Below are positions 1-7,684 of a DNA stretch of 38,034 bases, piece by piece. Each line of letters opens with the position of its first letter. The stretch's first letter is position 1. The position numbers and the translations under genes were made by a program. The notes beneath the pieces were generated by a model that searched no databases, was not told where the DNA came from, and saw only the letters and a program-made list of their open reading frames with translations. Source of the DNA: an uncultured Lachnospiraceae bacterium (GTDB taxonomy: Bacteria > Bacillota > Clostridia > Lachnospirales > Lachnospiraceae); contig CAJUIO010000029.1 of assembly GCA_910586025.1 (NCBI GenBank), forward strand, positions 1 through 38,034. Direction: 5' to 3'.

Positions 1-77
1 TCGTCCTGCTTTTCGAGGACTGCCACCGGCCCCATAGTGATCCCCTTATACACTGGTTTTCCTGAATACTGCTGCAT
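1..77 (-). CDS. ptsI: PTS enzyme I (phosphoenolpyruvate-protein phosphotransferase), N-terminal fragment
   Basis: Only the first 25 codons lie in the window; the gene runs off the left edge. The reading starts at the ATG complementary to 75-77, with a perfect AGGAGG (85-90) seven bases upstream. The visible N-terminus (MQQYSGKPVYKGITMGPVAV) has the GxxxxxGxAxGP-like opening typical of clostridial enzyme I, the cytoplasmic protein that takes phosphate from PEP and passes it to HPr. The catalytic histidine and PEP-binding domain lie outside the window, so the call rests on the N-terminal motif alone. The gene is divergent from the serine recombinase at 383. Confidence 0.7.
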   Translation of the reverse strand, partial: MQQYSGKPVYKGITMGPVAVLEKQD

Positions 78-288
78 TCTAGTGCCTCCTTTTCCTTATA
101 TTAATACATTTTTAAAGCTATATCCGGCATTTTCGATCTGTGCTTTTGTTAAATTCTACCATAAGCCGGCCCTGTTTTACAATATCTTCGTCTTTAATAT
201 GTGCGGTAAAATATTTTCCATTCAGGTTTACAGAGGCTTATAGTTCTTTGGCTCTCCCCTGGTTGTAAAACTAATCTCATTACTACCA

Positions 289-318
289 TTGTAGCTTTTC
301 TCATAACCCGGATAAAAT
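289..318 (+). promoter_or_regulatory. Candidate promoter for the serine recombinase
   Basis: TTGTAG (289-294) and TAAAAT (313-318) are separated by 18 bases, giving a plausible sigma-A promoter about 65 bases before the recombinase start. The rest of the 305-base gap between ptsI and the recombinase (78-382) shows no convincing gene, and I saw no inverted repeats flanking this promoter that would make it an obvious invertible switch. Confidence 0.35.
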
Positions 319-382
319 AATCTGGAAGGCCTGAGACAGGACAAAGCCTGCTCTGAACAAATGAGAAAAACAGGAGGTTTTT

Positions 383-1015
383 ATGGGAAGTACATACGGA
401 TACGTGCGAGTCAGTACAAGAGAACAGAACGAGGACAGACAGATGATTGCCATGGGAGAGAACAGGGTGCCGAGAAAGAATATATTCCTCGATAAGCAGT
501 CGGGAAAGGATTTCGAGCGTCCCATGTATAAAAAAATGCTGAAAAAGCTTAAGGCAGACGATCTGCTGTATATCAAGAGCATTGACCGCCTGGGAAGGAA
601 TTACGAGGAGGTGTTGGAGCAGTGGAGAATCCTCACAAAGGAGAAGAAGGTGGATGTGGTAGTGCTTGACATGCCGCTTTTGGATACCAGGAAGGGCAAG
701 GATCTGCTGGGCACTCTGATTGCCGACCTGGTCCTTGCGCTGCTTAGCTATGTCAGCGAAAACGAGCGCTGCAATATAAGGATCAGGCAGAGGGAGGGGA
801 TCGAGGCGGCCAAAATGCGGGGCGTGCGGTTCGGAAGGCCGAGGAAGCCGGTTCCCGAGAATTTTGAACAGATCTACGACAGGTGGCTGTCGAGGGAAAT
901 ATCGGCAAAGGAGGCGGCCCGGCAGTGCAATCTTACCACGGACACCTTTTACAGGCGGGCCAGAAGACACAGGGAGGAAGGATGCGTTTGCGTGGAAAAG
1001 ACAATTGGAGTATGA
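383..1015 (+). CDS. Small serine recombinase (resolvase/invertase family)
   Basis: A 210-residue protein with the resolvase/DNA-invertase catalytic domain at about residues 4-140. The nucleophile region reads YVRVSTREQ, placing the catalytic serine at residue 11, and SIDRLGRN is the downstream conserved arginine motif. A recombinase helix-turn-helix lies near residues 155-200 (SAKEAARQCNLTTDTFYRR). Length and domain order match Hin/Gin/TnpR-type enzymes, which catalyse inversion or resolution between short sites, not large serine integrases. AGGAGG precedes the ATG. No transposase, res site or obvious inverted target pair is visible nearby, so its substrate is unknown; it may act on a site outside the window. 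Confidence 0.88.
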   Translation: MGSTYGYVRVSTREQNEDRQMIAMGENRVPRKNIFLDKQSGKDFERPMYKKMLKKLKADDLLYIKSIDRLGRNYEEVLEQWRILTKEKKVDVVVLDMPLLDTRKGKDLLGTLIADLVLALLSYVSENERCNIRIRQREGIEAAKMRGVRFGRPRKPVPENFEQIYDRWLSREISAKEAARQCNLTTDTFYRRARRHREEGCVCVEKTIGV

Positions 1016-1090
1016 TAGTGTATAAGAACATACTGCCCTTGATCTGCGGCGGTATTTCAAGCTATTTGCGGATAACGGAGTGGAATACGG

Positions 1091-2317
1091 ATGAAGCTGT
1101 TGATTGCTGCTGAGGAAAGCCCTGCTGAGGGTGGAATTGATTGGGAAAGGCTCGGGATAGACACGGTTTTAACGGTGTGCGGAGCCGGGCAGGCAAGAAA
1201 GAAAATGGAGGAGAGCGATGTCGACATTGTTCTGTGTGACATGGAGATGCAGCAGGAGACAGAAATTGAATTTCTGGAGTGGGCCCGCAGAGCGTATCCG
1301 GCGGTTCAGCTTGTCATCCTGAGCCATGATGCGGAATTTTCCAGCATTGCCCGGACTATGCGTCTGGGATGCGCAGCGTATCTGCTAAAGCCGGCAAGCC
1401 CCCGGGAGCTGGAGGAAAACATCCGTCTTGCCGCAGTAAGGAGGCGGGAGGCCGTTCATTACTGCGAGCTGGAAGGTCTGAGGGAGAGGTGGGAAAAGAA
1501 TCTGCCCAGAATCCTGGGGGATTTCTGGCTGGATATCGTGGAGAGGCGGCTTGAGGGGAAGCGGGAGGATATTATCCGGGAAGCCGAAAAGAGAGGAATC
1601 TTTTTTATCTCCGGGAGCATGTATGGAAAATTTCTTCCTGTTCTGATCAGGATCCGGGAGTGGAAAAGGGATATCGGAAGCCGGGACAAAAGGATTCTGG
1701 AATTCGCCCTCTGCAACGTGGCGGATGAAATTCTCATGCGGGACCATATGGCAGGTCAGACGCTCTGTGTATCCGGTGAGCGTTTTGTGAGTATTCTTAT
1801 GTCAAAGCGGGAGTCGGGGATTGACGGGGAAGCATGCGCTCGTCACGTGCGGGAACTGTGCAGGGCCTGTGAACAGTACTTTCCCTGTAGGGTGAGCGTC
1901 CGTATGGGAAGGCCTGCGTTTGCCCATGAGATTGCGGACGTGATCGACAGTCTGGAAGGTGCGGGGGAGAATGCCGGAGGGGAGAAAACCATTACCGGAA
2001 GGGCCCAGGATTTTATCGCCGCCAATCTGGGGGAACGCCTCTCGAGGAAGCGTATAGCGGAGGCGCTGTTTGTAAACCCCGATTATCTGGGAAGGGTATT
2101 CCGGCGGGATGCGGGGATGCTGATCACAGATTATATTCTCAGGAAAAAGGTGGAGAAGGCGCAGCAGCTTCTGGATAAAACGGATCTTGCCATAAGCGCT
2201 GTGGCAGCCGAGGTGGGTTTTGATAATTTCTCATATTTTGCCAGGCTGTTTCGCAGGAGGGTGGGAATGAACCCGCAGGAATACCGGAGGCAGTGCGCGA
2301 AGAGGGATAAAGGGTGA
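1091..2317 (+). CDS. Response regulator with AraC-type DNA-binding domain
   Basis: A 408-residue regulator. The receiver domain spans about 1-115, with the phospho-acceptor aspartate at D50 (IVLCDME), S77 in the Thr/Ser switch position and K100 in the LLKP motif. The acidic pocket near the N-terminus is EE (residues 8-9), not the usual DD/DE. A middle region of about 180 residues has no recognisable motif. The C-terminal 100 residues form a double helix-turn-helix of the AraC family (FDNFSYFARLFRRRVGMNPQEYR). Such YesN-like proteins are normally paired with a membrane histidine kinase controlling sugar or peptide uptake, but no kinase is adjacent, so this one is an orphan here. GGAGTGG lies upstream of the ATG. 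Confidence 0.87.
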   Translation: MKLLIAAEESPAEGGIDWERLGIDTVLTVCGAGQARKKMEESDVDIVLCDMEMQQETEIEFLEWARRAYPAVQLVILSHDAEFSSIARTMRLGCAAYLLKPASPRELEENIRLAAVRRREAVHYCELEGLRERWEKNLPRILGDFWLDIVERRLEGKREDIIREAEKRGIFFISGSMYGKFLPVLIRIREWKRDIGSRDKRILEFALCNVADEILMRDHMAGQTLCVSGERFVSILMSKRESGIDGEACARHVRELCRACEQYFPCRVSVRMGRPAFAHEIADVIDSLEGAGENAGGEKTITGRAQDFIAANLGERLSRKRIAEALFVNPDYLGRVFRRDAGMLITDYILRKKVEKAQQLLDKTDLAISAVAAEVGFDNFSYFARLFRRRVGMNPQEYRRQCAKRDKG

Positions 2318-2361
2318 GAATCCGAAAAAGAGTCGTTATCCTGCTATGTAAAAGGTCGTGA

Positions 2362-2396
2362 TTTTTGCAGGAGACGCAAAAATTTTCCCCTATAAT
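2362..2396 (+). promoter_or_regulatory. Promoter for the CocE-like hydrolase, overlapping a small hairpin
   Basis: A perfect TATAAT (2391-2396) lies 45 bases before the hydrolase start; the best -35 is TTGCAG (2366-2371), at a long 19-base spacing. The same stretch holds a 7-bp inverted repeat TTTTTGC/GCAAAAA (2362-2368 and 2376-2382) running into TTTT, which could end transcription of the upstream regulator gene or serve as an operator over the -35. Confidence 0.45.
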
Positions 2397-2440
2397 TTAA
2401 ACAGAGCATACTCAAATATTTTATTTCAGGGGGTTAAATT

Positions 2441-4132
2441 ATGAGATACACAATAGAAAAAAATCTGCCCGTCCCCATGCGGGACGGGGTTATTCTGGCC
2501 GGGGACCTGTACAGGCCCAACGAGGGCGGACGATTTCCCGTGGTGGTCATGCGGACACCGTACAATAAGGAGGGCTTTACGCAGGAATGGCTCTACTCTG
2601 ATGTGGAGAAGTGGATGGAGAGCGGGTATTGTCTGCTGATACAGGACACAAGGGGATGCTGCAGGTCCGAAGGTGTCCTGATTTCCACGGGAGAGAGCGA
2701 GGTGGAGGATGGATACGACACGGTCGAGTGGGCAGCCGCACAGCCCTGGTGCGACGGAAACGTGGGAATGTACGGATTGTCCTATTTCGGATGGACGCAG
2801 TATGCGGCGGCGGAGGGACGGCCTCCTCACCTGAAAGCCATCTGTCCATATATGAACGCATCCTTTCTTCCTTTTTCCGTGAATGAGTATAAGGCAGTGG
2901 GAGGCCATCATATGTACTGGCTCTACGGACAGGCCCTGACAAGGCTTGATTTTCTCAAGATGGAGGACGAGCGGCGGGAGCGGATCCGCAGAGAACTGAA
3001 GCAAAACCAGGAGCGGCTTGGAGAGCTTTTATTTTCCCTTCCGCTGAAGGATACGAAGGCGGCGAAGGTGGATGGCGTTGAGCTGCTTAAGGATTACATA
3101 GAGCTTGTGGAGGGCGCGGAGGAGGAAGCCTTCTGGCGCAGAGGACATCATCCCATAAGGCTTGAGGACATGGAGACGGCAATGCTTCATCTCACGGGGT
3201 GGTTTGATATGGCCAAGGACGGAACCATACGTCAGTACCTGGCGGGAAAGGAAAACCCGAAGATCAGGGACAGGCAGAAGCTGGTGGTGGGTCCCTGGTT
3301 CCATGGCGGAGCCCTGACCGACAGCATTGAGGATCTGTACTTTGGTCCGGAGGCCAGCGGAAAAGCGGCAAAGATGGACGAGCTGATGATCCGCTGGATG
3401 GACTGCTGGCTCAAGCAGGAGGAAAACGGAATTTCCGGGGAGCCTGATGTGCTGTATTTCATGCTTGGAAAAAATGTGTGGAAAACGGCGCAGGCGTTTC
3501 CGCCGGAAAACGTGCAATATGAGACCTGGTATCTGGATGGCGGATCGGATGCTCTGACGGAGCGGATGCCGGGCGGCAGCGGAAGCAGACAGTATCTTTA
3601 TGATCCCCAGGATCCGGTGCGCTCCGATTTTAAGGACAGTAAGGGAAGGCAGATGACGGCGGATCTGAGCGAACAGGAGGTACGGGAGGACATTCTCTCC
3701 TTTGTCTCAGAGCCCTTGAAGGAAGGGATGGCCGTGACGGGTGAAATCAAAGCGCTGCTTTATGCGGCAACCTCCGCTTTGGACACTGACTTCGTATGCC
3801 GTCTTACGGATGTCTGGCCGGACGGGCGGATTATGGGATATACATGGGGAATGTGCCGTGCCAGATTCCGGGACGGCGGATTTGAACCGAAGCTTCTTCG
3901 GCCCGGGCAGGAGCTGAGGCTTGAAATCAGCATGGGATTTACCAGCGCTTATTTTGAGAAGGGACACAGAATCGGGCTGGAGGTTATGAGCAGCTTTTAT
4001 CCGGCATTCAACAGAAATACCAATTCCGGAGAGCCCTCCGCAAGCGCAGTGGAATGTATCAGGGCGCGGCAGCAGGTTTTCTACGGTGCGGACCGGCCCT
4101 CGGCGCTGATACTGCCTGTGGAGATTTCATAA
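2441..4132 (+). CDS. CocE/NonD family (X-Pro dipeptidyl-peptidase S15-like) hydrolase
   Basis: A 563-residue alpha/beta-hydrolase. The N-terminal S15 domain opens with VPMRDGVILAGDLYRP, and the nucleophile elbow GLSYFG puts the catalytic serine at residue 114. The usual aspartate and histidine are supplied by GWFDMAKDG and VVGPWFHGG further on. The C-terminal third (from about 370) has the beta-jelly-roll character of the PepX C-terminal domain (residues such as TDFVCRLTDVWPDGR). The family contains acyl hydrolases such as cocaine esterase, glutaryl-7-ACA acylase and Xaa-Pro peptidases; the substrate cannot be deduced here. No signal peptide, so probably cytoplasmic. GGGGG ribosome site before ATG; the gene ends at the terminator at 4151. 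Confidence 0.9.
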   Translation: MRYTIEKNLPVPMRDGVILAGDLYRPNEGGRFPVVVMRTPYNKEGFTQEWLYSDVEKWMESGYCLLIQDTRGCCRSEGVLISTGESEVEDGYDTVEWAAAQPWCDGNVGMYGLSYFGWTQYAAAEGRPPHLKAICPYMNASFLPFSVNEYKAVGGHHMYWLYGQALTRLDFLKMEDERRERIRRELKQNQERLGELLFSLPLKDTKAAKVDGVELLKDYIELVEGAEEEAFWRRGHHPIRLEDMETAMLHLTGWFDMAKDGTIRQYLAGKENPKIRDRQKLVVGPWFHGGALTDSIEDLYFGPEASGKAAKMDELMIRWMDCWLKQEENGISGEPDVLYFMLGKNVWKTAQAFPPENVQYETWYLDGGSDALTERMPGGSGSRQYLYDPQDPVRSDFKDSKGRQMTADLSEQEVREDILSFVSEPLKEGMAVTGEIKALLYAATSALDTDFVCRLTDVWPDGRIMGYTWGMCRARFRDGGFEPKLLRPGQELRLEISMGFTSAYFEKGHRIGLEVMSSFYPAFNRNTNSGEPSASAVECIRARQQVFYGADRPSALILPVEIS

Positions 4133-4150
4133 GGAACAAGAACTGATGTG

Positions 4151-4179
4151 AAAAAGCTGGCCGTCCGGCCAGCTTTTTT
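4151..4179. terminator. Bidirectional rho-independent terminator
   Basis: A perfect 12-bp stem AAAAAGCTGGCC / GGCCAGCTTTTT with a short GTCC loop, flanked by A and T runs on both sides, sits between the converging hydrolase gene (ends 4132) and ATPase gene (ends 4178). It can terminate both; on the minus strand it starts just at the stop codon. Confidence 0.9.
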
Positions 4180-5890
4180 AATCGGATGTCAAAGAACTGC
4201 CGATCAGAACCCTTTTCCCGCAGAAGGCAAAGCCATACCTGCGAATGCGCTTTGCGGGGATTCCCCTTGCCTCAAGATCTGCCTGATAATTCTTTTCCTC
4301 AATCTGCCGCAGGGCTTCCCGCACCGTGTCGGCAAGATCCTTTTCATCATCGTCCTGTACCTTGAATTCAATGATAATTCCGTCATCGGCAACGGAGCCG
4401 TCCTGCCGCTTTCTGGGCTCGAGTATCACGTCATACCTTCCGAATCCGCTCTCGCGGTTCGAGGTAATCACGTACCGGTCAGCCAGCTCCACGACAAGTC
4501 CCAGCACAAATCCATGATAAAACCGCTCCGGTTCCTCCTCGGAGGGATGGGAGAGCGCGTCAAAGTAGCTGAAGGTCTGCAGGGCAACTCTGTTCATATA
4601 AGTGTTCATGGCCTTTACATCATCAGTCATAAGTGCGTGGAGAAATGCGTTATTGACTCTGCCGCAGCCCTTGAACCAGCCTTCGATCAGCTGCTCAAAC
4701 ATTACATGGACTTCCAGATTTGTGAGCTTGAGCTCAAACTCCGCTTTCCTTCGTATCGTGTTAAACTCATAATGCACTGTCCTCAGATATCCGCTGGCAA
4801 GCAGGAGGCTCCAGACCGCCTCATCCCCCTGGTCCAGCTGATGGAATACGATCTGCTCATCGAATGTGCTGTGGAAGGTTTTGCCCTGTAAAAGGGATTC
4901 CATGGTCATCTTGATTTCGGGACTTCCCTCCCGGATCAGCTTCCCCACCATACTGTTGCTGCTTGTGTTGACCCAGTAAGCGCCAACCTCCCGTTTGTCA
5001 AGAAAATTGATGATAGACCAGGGATTGTAAATGTCCTGCCTGCCTCCAAAGGTGAATCCGTCATACCACTCTTTCACCTGCTGTACCCGGTCAGACAAGC
5101 CATACTCCTTAAGTGCTGCAAAAACCTCCTCTTCCGTAAACCCAAAGCAGTCGGCGTATTTGCCGGAGGTCGATGTCACTACCTCCAGATTATTTAAGTC
5201 GGAGAAAAAGGATTCTCTGCTGATCCTTGTTATGCCTGTCATAAGGGCGCGTTCCAGATAAGGATTTGTTTTAAAGGCCGCATGGAACAGGCTTCTTGTA
5301 AAAGCGGTCAGCTCCTCCCAGTATCCGTTCACGTAGGCTTCCTGCATGGGAGTGTCGTATTCATCCAAAAGAATAATCACCTTTTTCCCATAATATTTCA
5401 TCAGATAGTTGGACAGGGCGTTCAGAGAATCTGCGGCGATGTAGTCCTCCATATCGGCCGAAATCCGGCGGAAAAAATCCTTTTCATTTTGGTTCAGCCT
5501 GTCACTGGCCAGCAGAAAATCATATTCGTTATAAAGATTCTGAATAATCTGGCAGATCATCTTTCTCGCGTTTGAGTATGAGGTTTCCTTGACCTTGGCA
5601 AAGCTGAGTGAGATCACGGGATAAGTCCCCTGGAGAGTGCGGTACTTTTCCTCCTCCCATATGGAAAGTCCCTCAAAGAGATCACTCCTTCCGGCATATC
5701 CCACGGAGAAGAACTTCTCCACCATGCTCATATTCAGGGTTTTGCCAAAACGCCTTGGCCGGGCGATTAATGTCACCTCGTCGCCGGATTCCCACCACCT
5801 GCGTATGAAATCGGTTTTATCAATGTAAAAGATATTGTTTATCCTGACTTTTTCAAAATCCTGATTTCCGATCCCGAGCACCTGTGTCAT
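4178..5890 (-). CDS. AAA-ATPase-like / PD-(D/E)XK nuclease superfamily protein
   Basis: A 570-residue protein of a family found in many copies in gut Clostridia and Bacteroides (AAA-ATPase_like N-terminus, PDDEXK_9/DUF1703 C-terminus). The N-terminus has the family signature FYIDKTDFI and a P-loop-like RPRRFGKT at residues 44-51; VIILLDEYDTPM is the Walker B region. The C-terminal 110 residues carry a nuclease-fold pattern (RYDVILEP followed by IIIEFKV). Biological role is unknown; proposals in the family include nucleic-acid processing or mobile-element function. It has its own promoter at 5948-5976 and a GGAGAGGG ribosome site. It is transcribed against its neighbours and looks like an independent cargo gene. 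Confidence 0.85.
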   Translation of the reverse strand: MTQVLGIGNQDFEKVRINNIFYIDKTDFIRRWWESGDEVTLIARPRRFGKTLNMSMVEKFFSVGYAGRSDLFEGLSIWEEEKYRTLQGTYPVISLSFAKVKETSYSNARKMICQIIQNLYNEYDFLLASDRLNQNEKDFFRRISADMEDYIAADSLNALSNYLMKYYGKKVIILLDEYDTPMQEAYVNGYWEELTAFTRSLFHAAFKTNPYLERALMTGITRISRESFFSDLNNLEVVTSTSGKYADCFGFTEEEVFAALKEYGLSDRVQQVKEWYDGFTFGGRQDIYNPWSIINFLDKREVGAYWVNTSSNSMVGKLIREGSPEIKMTMESLLQGKTFHSTFDEQIVFHQLDQGDEAVWSLLLASGYLRTVHYEFNTIRRKAEFELKLTNLEVHVMFEQLIEGWFKGCGRVNNAFLHALMTDDVKAMNTYMNRVALQTFSYFDALSHPSEEEPERFYHGFVLGLVVELADRYVITSNRESGFGRYDVILEPRKRQDGSVADDGIIIEFKVQDDDEKDLADTVREALRQIEEKNYQADLEARGIPAKRIRRYGFAFCGKRVLIGSSLTSD

Positions 5891-5947
5891 GAGTTCCCTC
5901 TCCTTCCCTTAATTTGGGGCTTCCAAATCCCTGTTCTGTTTGTTTAC

Positions 5948-5976
5948 AGTATAGCCGTTTTCCATTCTGAAATCAA
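5948..5976 (-). promoter_or_regulatory. Promoter of the AAA-ATPase-like gene
   Basis: On the minus strand TTGATT (complement of 5971-5976) and TATACT (complement of 5948-5953) are separated by exactly 17 bases, about 60 bases before the start codon. Confidence 0.6.
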
Positions 5977-5994
5977 TGAATCCTCAATAATTTG

Positions 5995-6024
5995 TTGACC
6001 TGCGGACCTTTGATGGGGTATGGT
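5995..6024 (+). promoter_or_regulatory. Candidate promoter of the MgtC-like gene
   Basis: TTGACC (5995-6000) with TATGGT (6019-6024) at 18-base spacing, divergent from the ATPase promoter and about 40 bases before the chosen start. Confidence 0.4.
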
Positions 6025-6065
6025 ATAGGTAAGATAAAATGAACCGGAAGAGAAGGTGGTTTTTT

Positions 6066-6755
6066 ATGGGAAATACGGCGGAAGCTGCGAACAGCCTGAG
6101 CCTTTTTTGCGTAACCTGCCGTCTTTTATTTGCCATGCTGGCGGGAATGCTGGTGGGAATCGAGCGCAGCAGCAGAGGACGGGGAGCCGGGGTGAAGACT
6201 CACACGCTTGTGTGTGTGGGAGCGGCGCTCGTGATGCTGATCGGCCAGTACATGAACGTGGCTCTTGGCAATCAGGGCGATATGGCGAGGCTGGGCGCCC
6301 AGGTGATCAGCGGAATGGGATTTCTGGGCGTTGGCACCATCATTGTGACAGGGCGCAACCATGTCAGGGGGCTGACCACGGCGGCAGGGCTGTGGGTGTG
6401 CGCCTGCGAGGGTCTGGCAATCGGAATCGGTTTCTGGAAGGGGGCGGCGGTCACTCTGATCATTATTATGTTCACCCTCCGGGTTCTTGTCCGGGTGGAT
6501 CTTCAGATGCACCGCAACGCCAATTCCTTTGATCTGTACATAGAGTTTAACGGGGATAACAGTGTCCGGCAGTTCATGCAGGACATAAGCTGTCAGAATG
6601 TCAGAATTAAATCCCTGGACGTGACCAGAAGCCGGATCGACGAGAACGGTCAGGCGGCGATCATCGGTTTTGAAATGCGCAGGGGTAAGGACCGCCCGAA
6701 TCTGCTTGAATGGATCCGGGAGAGAAAGTATATCCTCTATCTGGAGGAGCTTTAG
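6066..6755 (+). CDS. MgtC/SapB family membrane protein
   Basis: A 229-residue protein. An in-frame ATG exists at 6039, but GAAGGTGG lies just before the ATG at 6066, so that start is preferred. The first 140 residues contain several hydrophobic helices with the family signature GMLVGIERS...GVKTHTLVCVGAALVM and the following GAQVISGMGFLGVGTIIV. The C-terminal 85 residues are soluble and resemble the ACT-like tail of longer MgtC proteins. MgtC members are inner-membrane proteins linked to growth at low magnesium and to modulation of ATP synthase; the precise role in Clostridia is not established. Followed by degV after 45 bases, possibly one transcript. Confidence 0.88.
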   Translation: MGNTAEAANSLSLFCVTCRLLFAMLAGMLVGIERSSRGRGAGVKTHTLVCVGAALVMLIGQYMNVALGNQGDMARLGAQVISGMGFLGVGTIIVTGRNHVRGLTTAAGLWVCACEGLAIGIGFWKGAAVTLIIIMFTLRVLVRVDLQMHRNANSFDLYIEFNGDNSVRQFMQDISCQNVRIKSLDVTRSRIDENGQAAIIGFEMRRGKDRPNLLEWIRERKYILYLEEL

Positions 6756-6800
6756 GAGATTTAGAATCAACTCAACAAACGGAAAGGTAAGGTTTTTGAC

Positions 6801-7649
6801 ATGGTAAAAATAATTGCGGACAGTACGTGTGATTTATCTGCGGATTTGCTTAAAAAGTATGATATATCCATTCTTCCTCTTCATATCCTTCTGGGAGAGA
6901 GGGAATTTCTGGACGGAAGGAGCATTACTCCTCCGGAAATTTATCTGTGGTCGGATATGAGCGGGACAACTCCCAGGACCTCCGCTCCGTCCCTGGAGGA
7001 TGCCATAGCGCTCCTTGAGCCTTATGTGAAGGAGCACCGGGAGGTGGTGTGCTTTTCCATATCGGACGAAATGTCCGCATCCGGCAGCGTGATGCGCCTT
7101 GCGGCCGGCGAGCTGGAGGCCGAAGACCTGATTCGCGTGGTGAACTCCGCAAATCTTTCCACCGGAATCGGGCTTCTCGTGGTGGAGGCGGCAATCATGG
7201 CCGGGCAGGGAGCGGACGCCGAAACGATTGTCAGGCGTATGGAGGAGTTAAAGCCTCTTGTACGGGCAAGCTTCGTGGTGGATACCCTGGTTTACCTTCA
7301 CAGGGGCGGAAGATGCAGCGGCCTTGCGGCCCTGGCGGGAGGCGCGTTGAAGCTCCATCCCAGGATCCTGGTGGAGGACGGAAAGATGAAGCCGGGGAAG
7401 AAATACCGGGGCAATATCAACAAGGTGATCATGTCCTATGTCACGGACATGGAGGAGGACTTGAAACGGGCGAAAAAGGACCGTGTGTTTATCACCCATT
7501 CCGCCTGCGATGCGGCGGTTGTGGAGGAGGTTCGGCAGTATCTGAAATCCCTGAATCATTTTGACGAGATTCTGGAGACCATGGCCGGCGGCGTTGTCTC
7601 CTCCCACTGCGGCCCGGGAACGCTTGGAGTTCTGTTCATTGAGGGCTGA
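6801..7649 (+). CDS. DegV family fatty-acid-binding protein
   Basis: A 282-residue protein starting MVKIIADSTCDLS, the hallmark of DegV. The central T/S-rich segment (TTPRTSAPS) that contacts the fatty-acid carboxylate and the C-terminal GTLGVLFI end are both present, and the length is normal. Family members bind long-chain fatty acids, and FakB proteins of this family present them to the FakA kinase for phospholipid synthesis; whether this copy is a FakB is unknown, as no fakA is adjacent. It lies 45 bases after the mgtC-like gene and 35 bases before the helicase gene in the same direction. Confidence 0.92.
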   Translation: MVKIIADSTCDLSADLLKKYDISILPLHILLGEREFLDGRSITPPEIYLWSDMSGTTPRTSAPSLEDAIALLEPYVKEHREVVCFSISDEMSASGSVMRLAAGELEAEDLIRVVNSANLSTGIGLLVVEAAIMAGQGADAETIVRRMEELKPLVRASFVVDTLVYLHRGGRCSGLAALAGGALKLHPRILVEDGKMKPGKKYRGNINKVIMSYVTDMEEDLKRAKKDRVFITHSACDAAVVEEVRQYLKSLNHFDEILETMAGGVVSSHCGPGTLGVLFIEG

Positions 7650-7684
7650 CGTGAAATATTTGCAGACAGACGGAGGATTCTCTC

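Noticed and set aside
37..243. 68-codon plus-strand open frame at the left edge
   Set aside because: It overlaps the start of ptsI in antisense, has no ribosome site and resembles no protein.
194..1060. 288-codon open frame on the minus strand
   Set aside because: It opposes the serine recombinase, whose domains are unambiguous, and has no family motifs.
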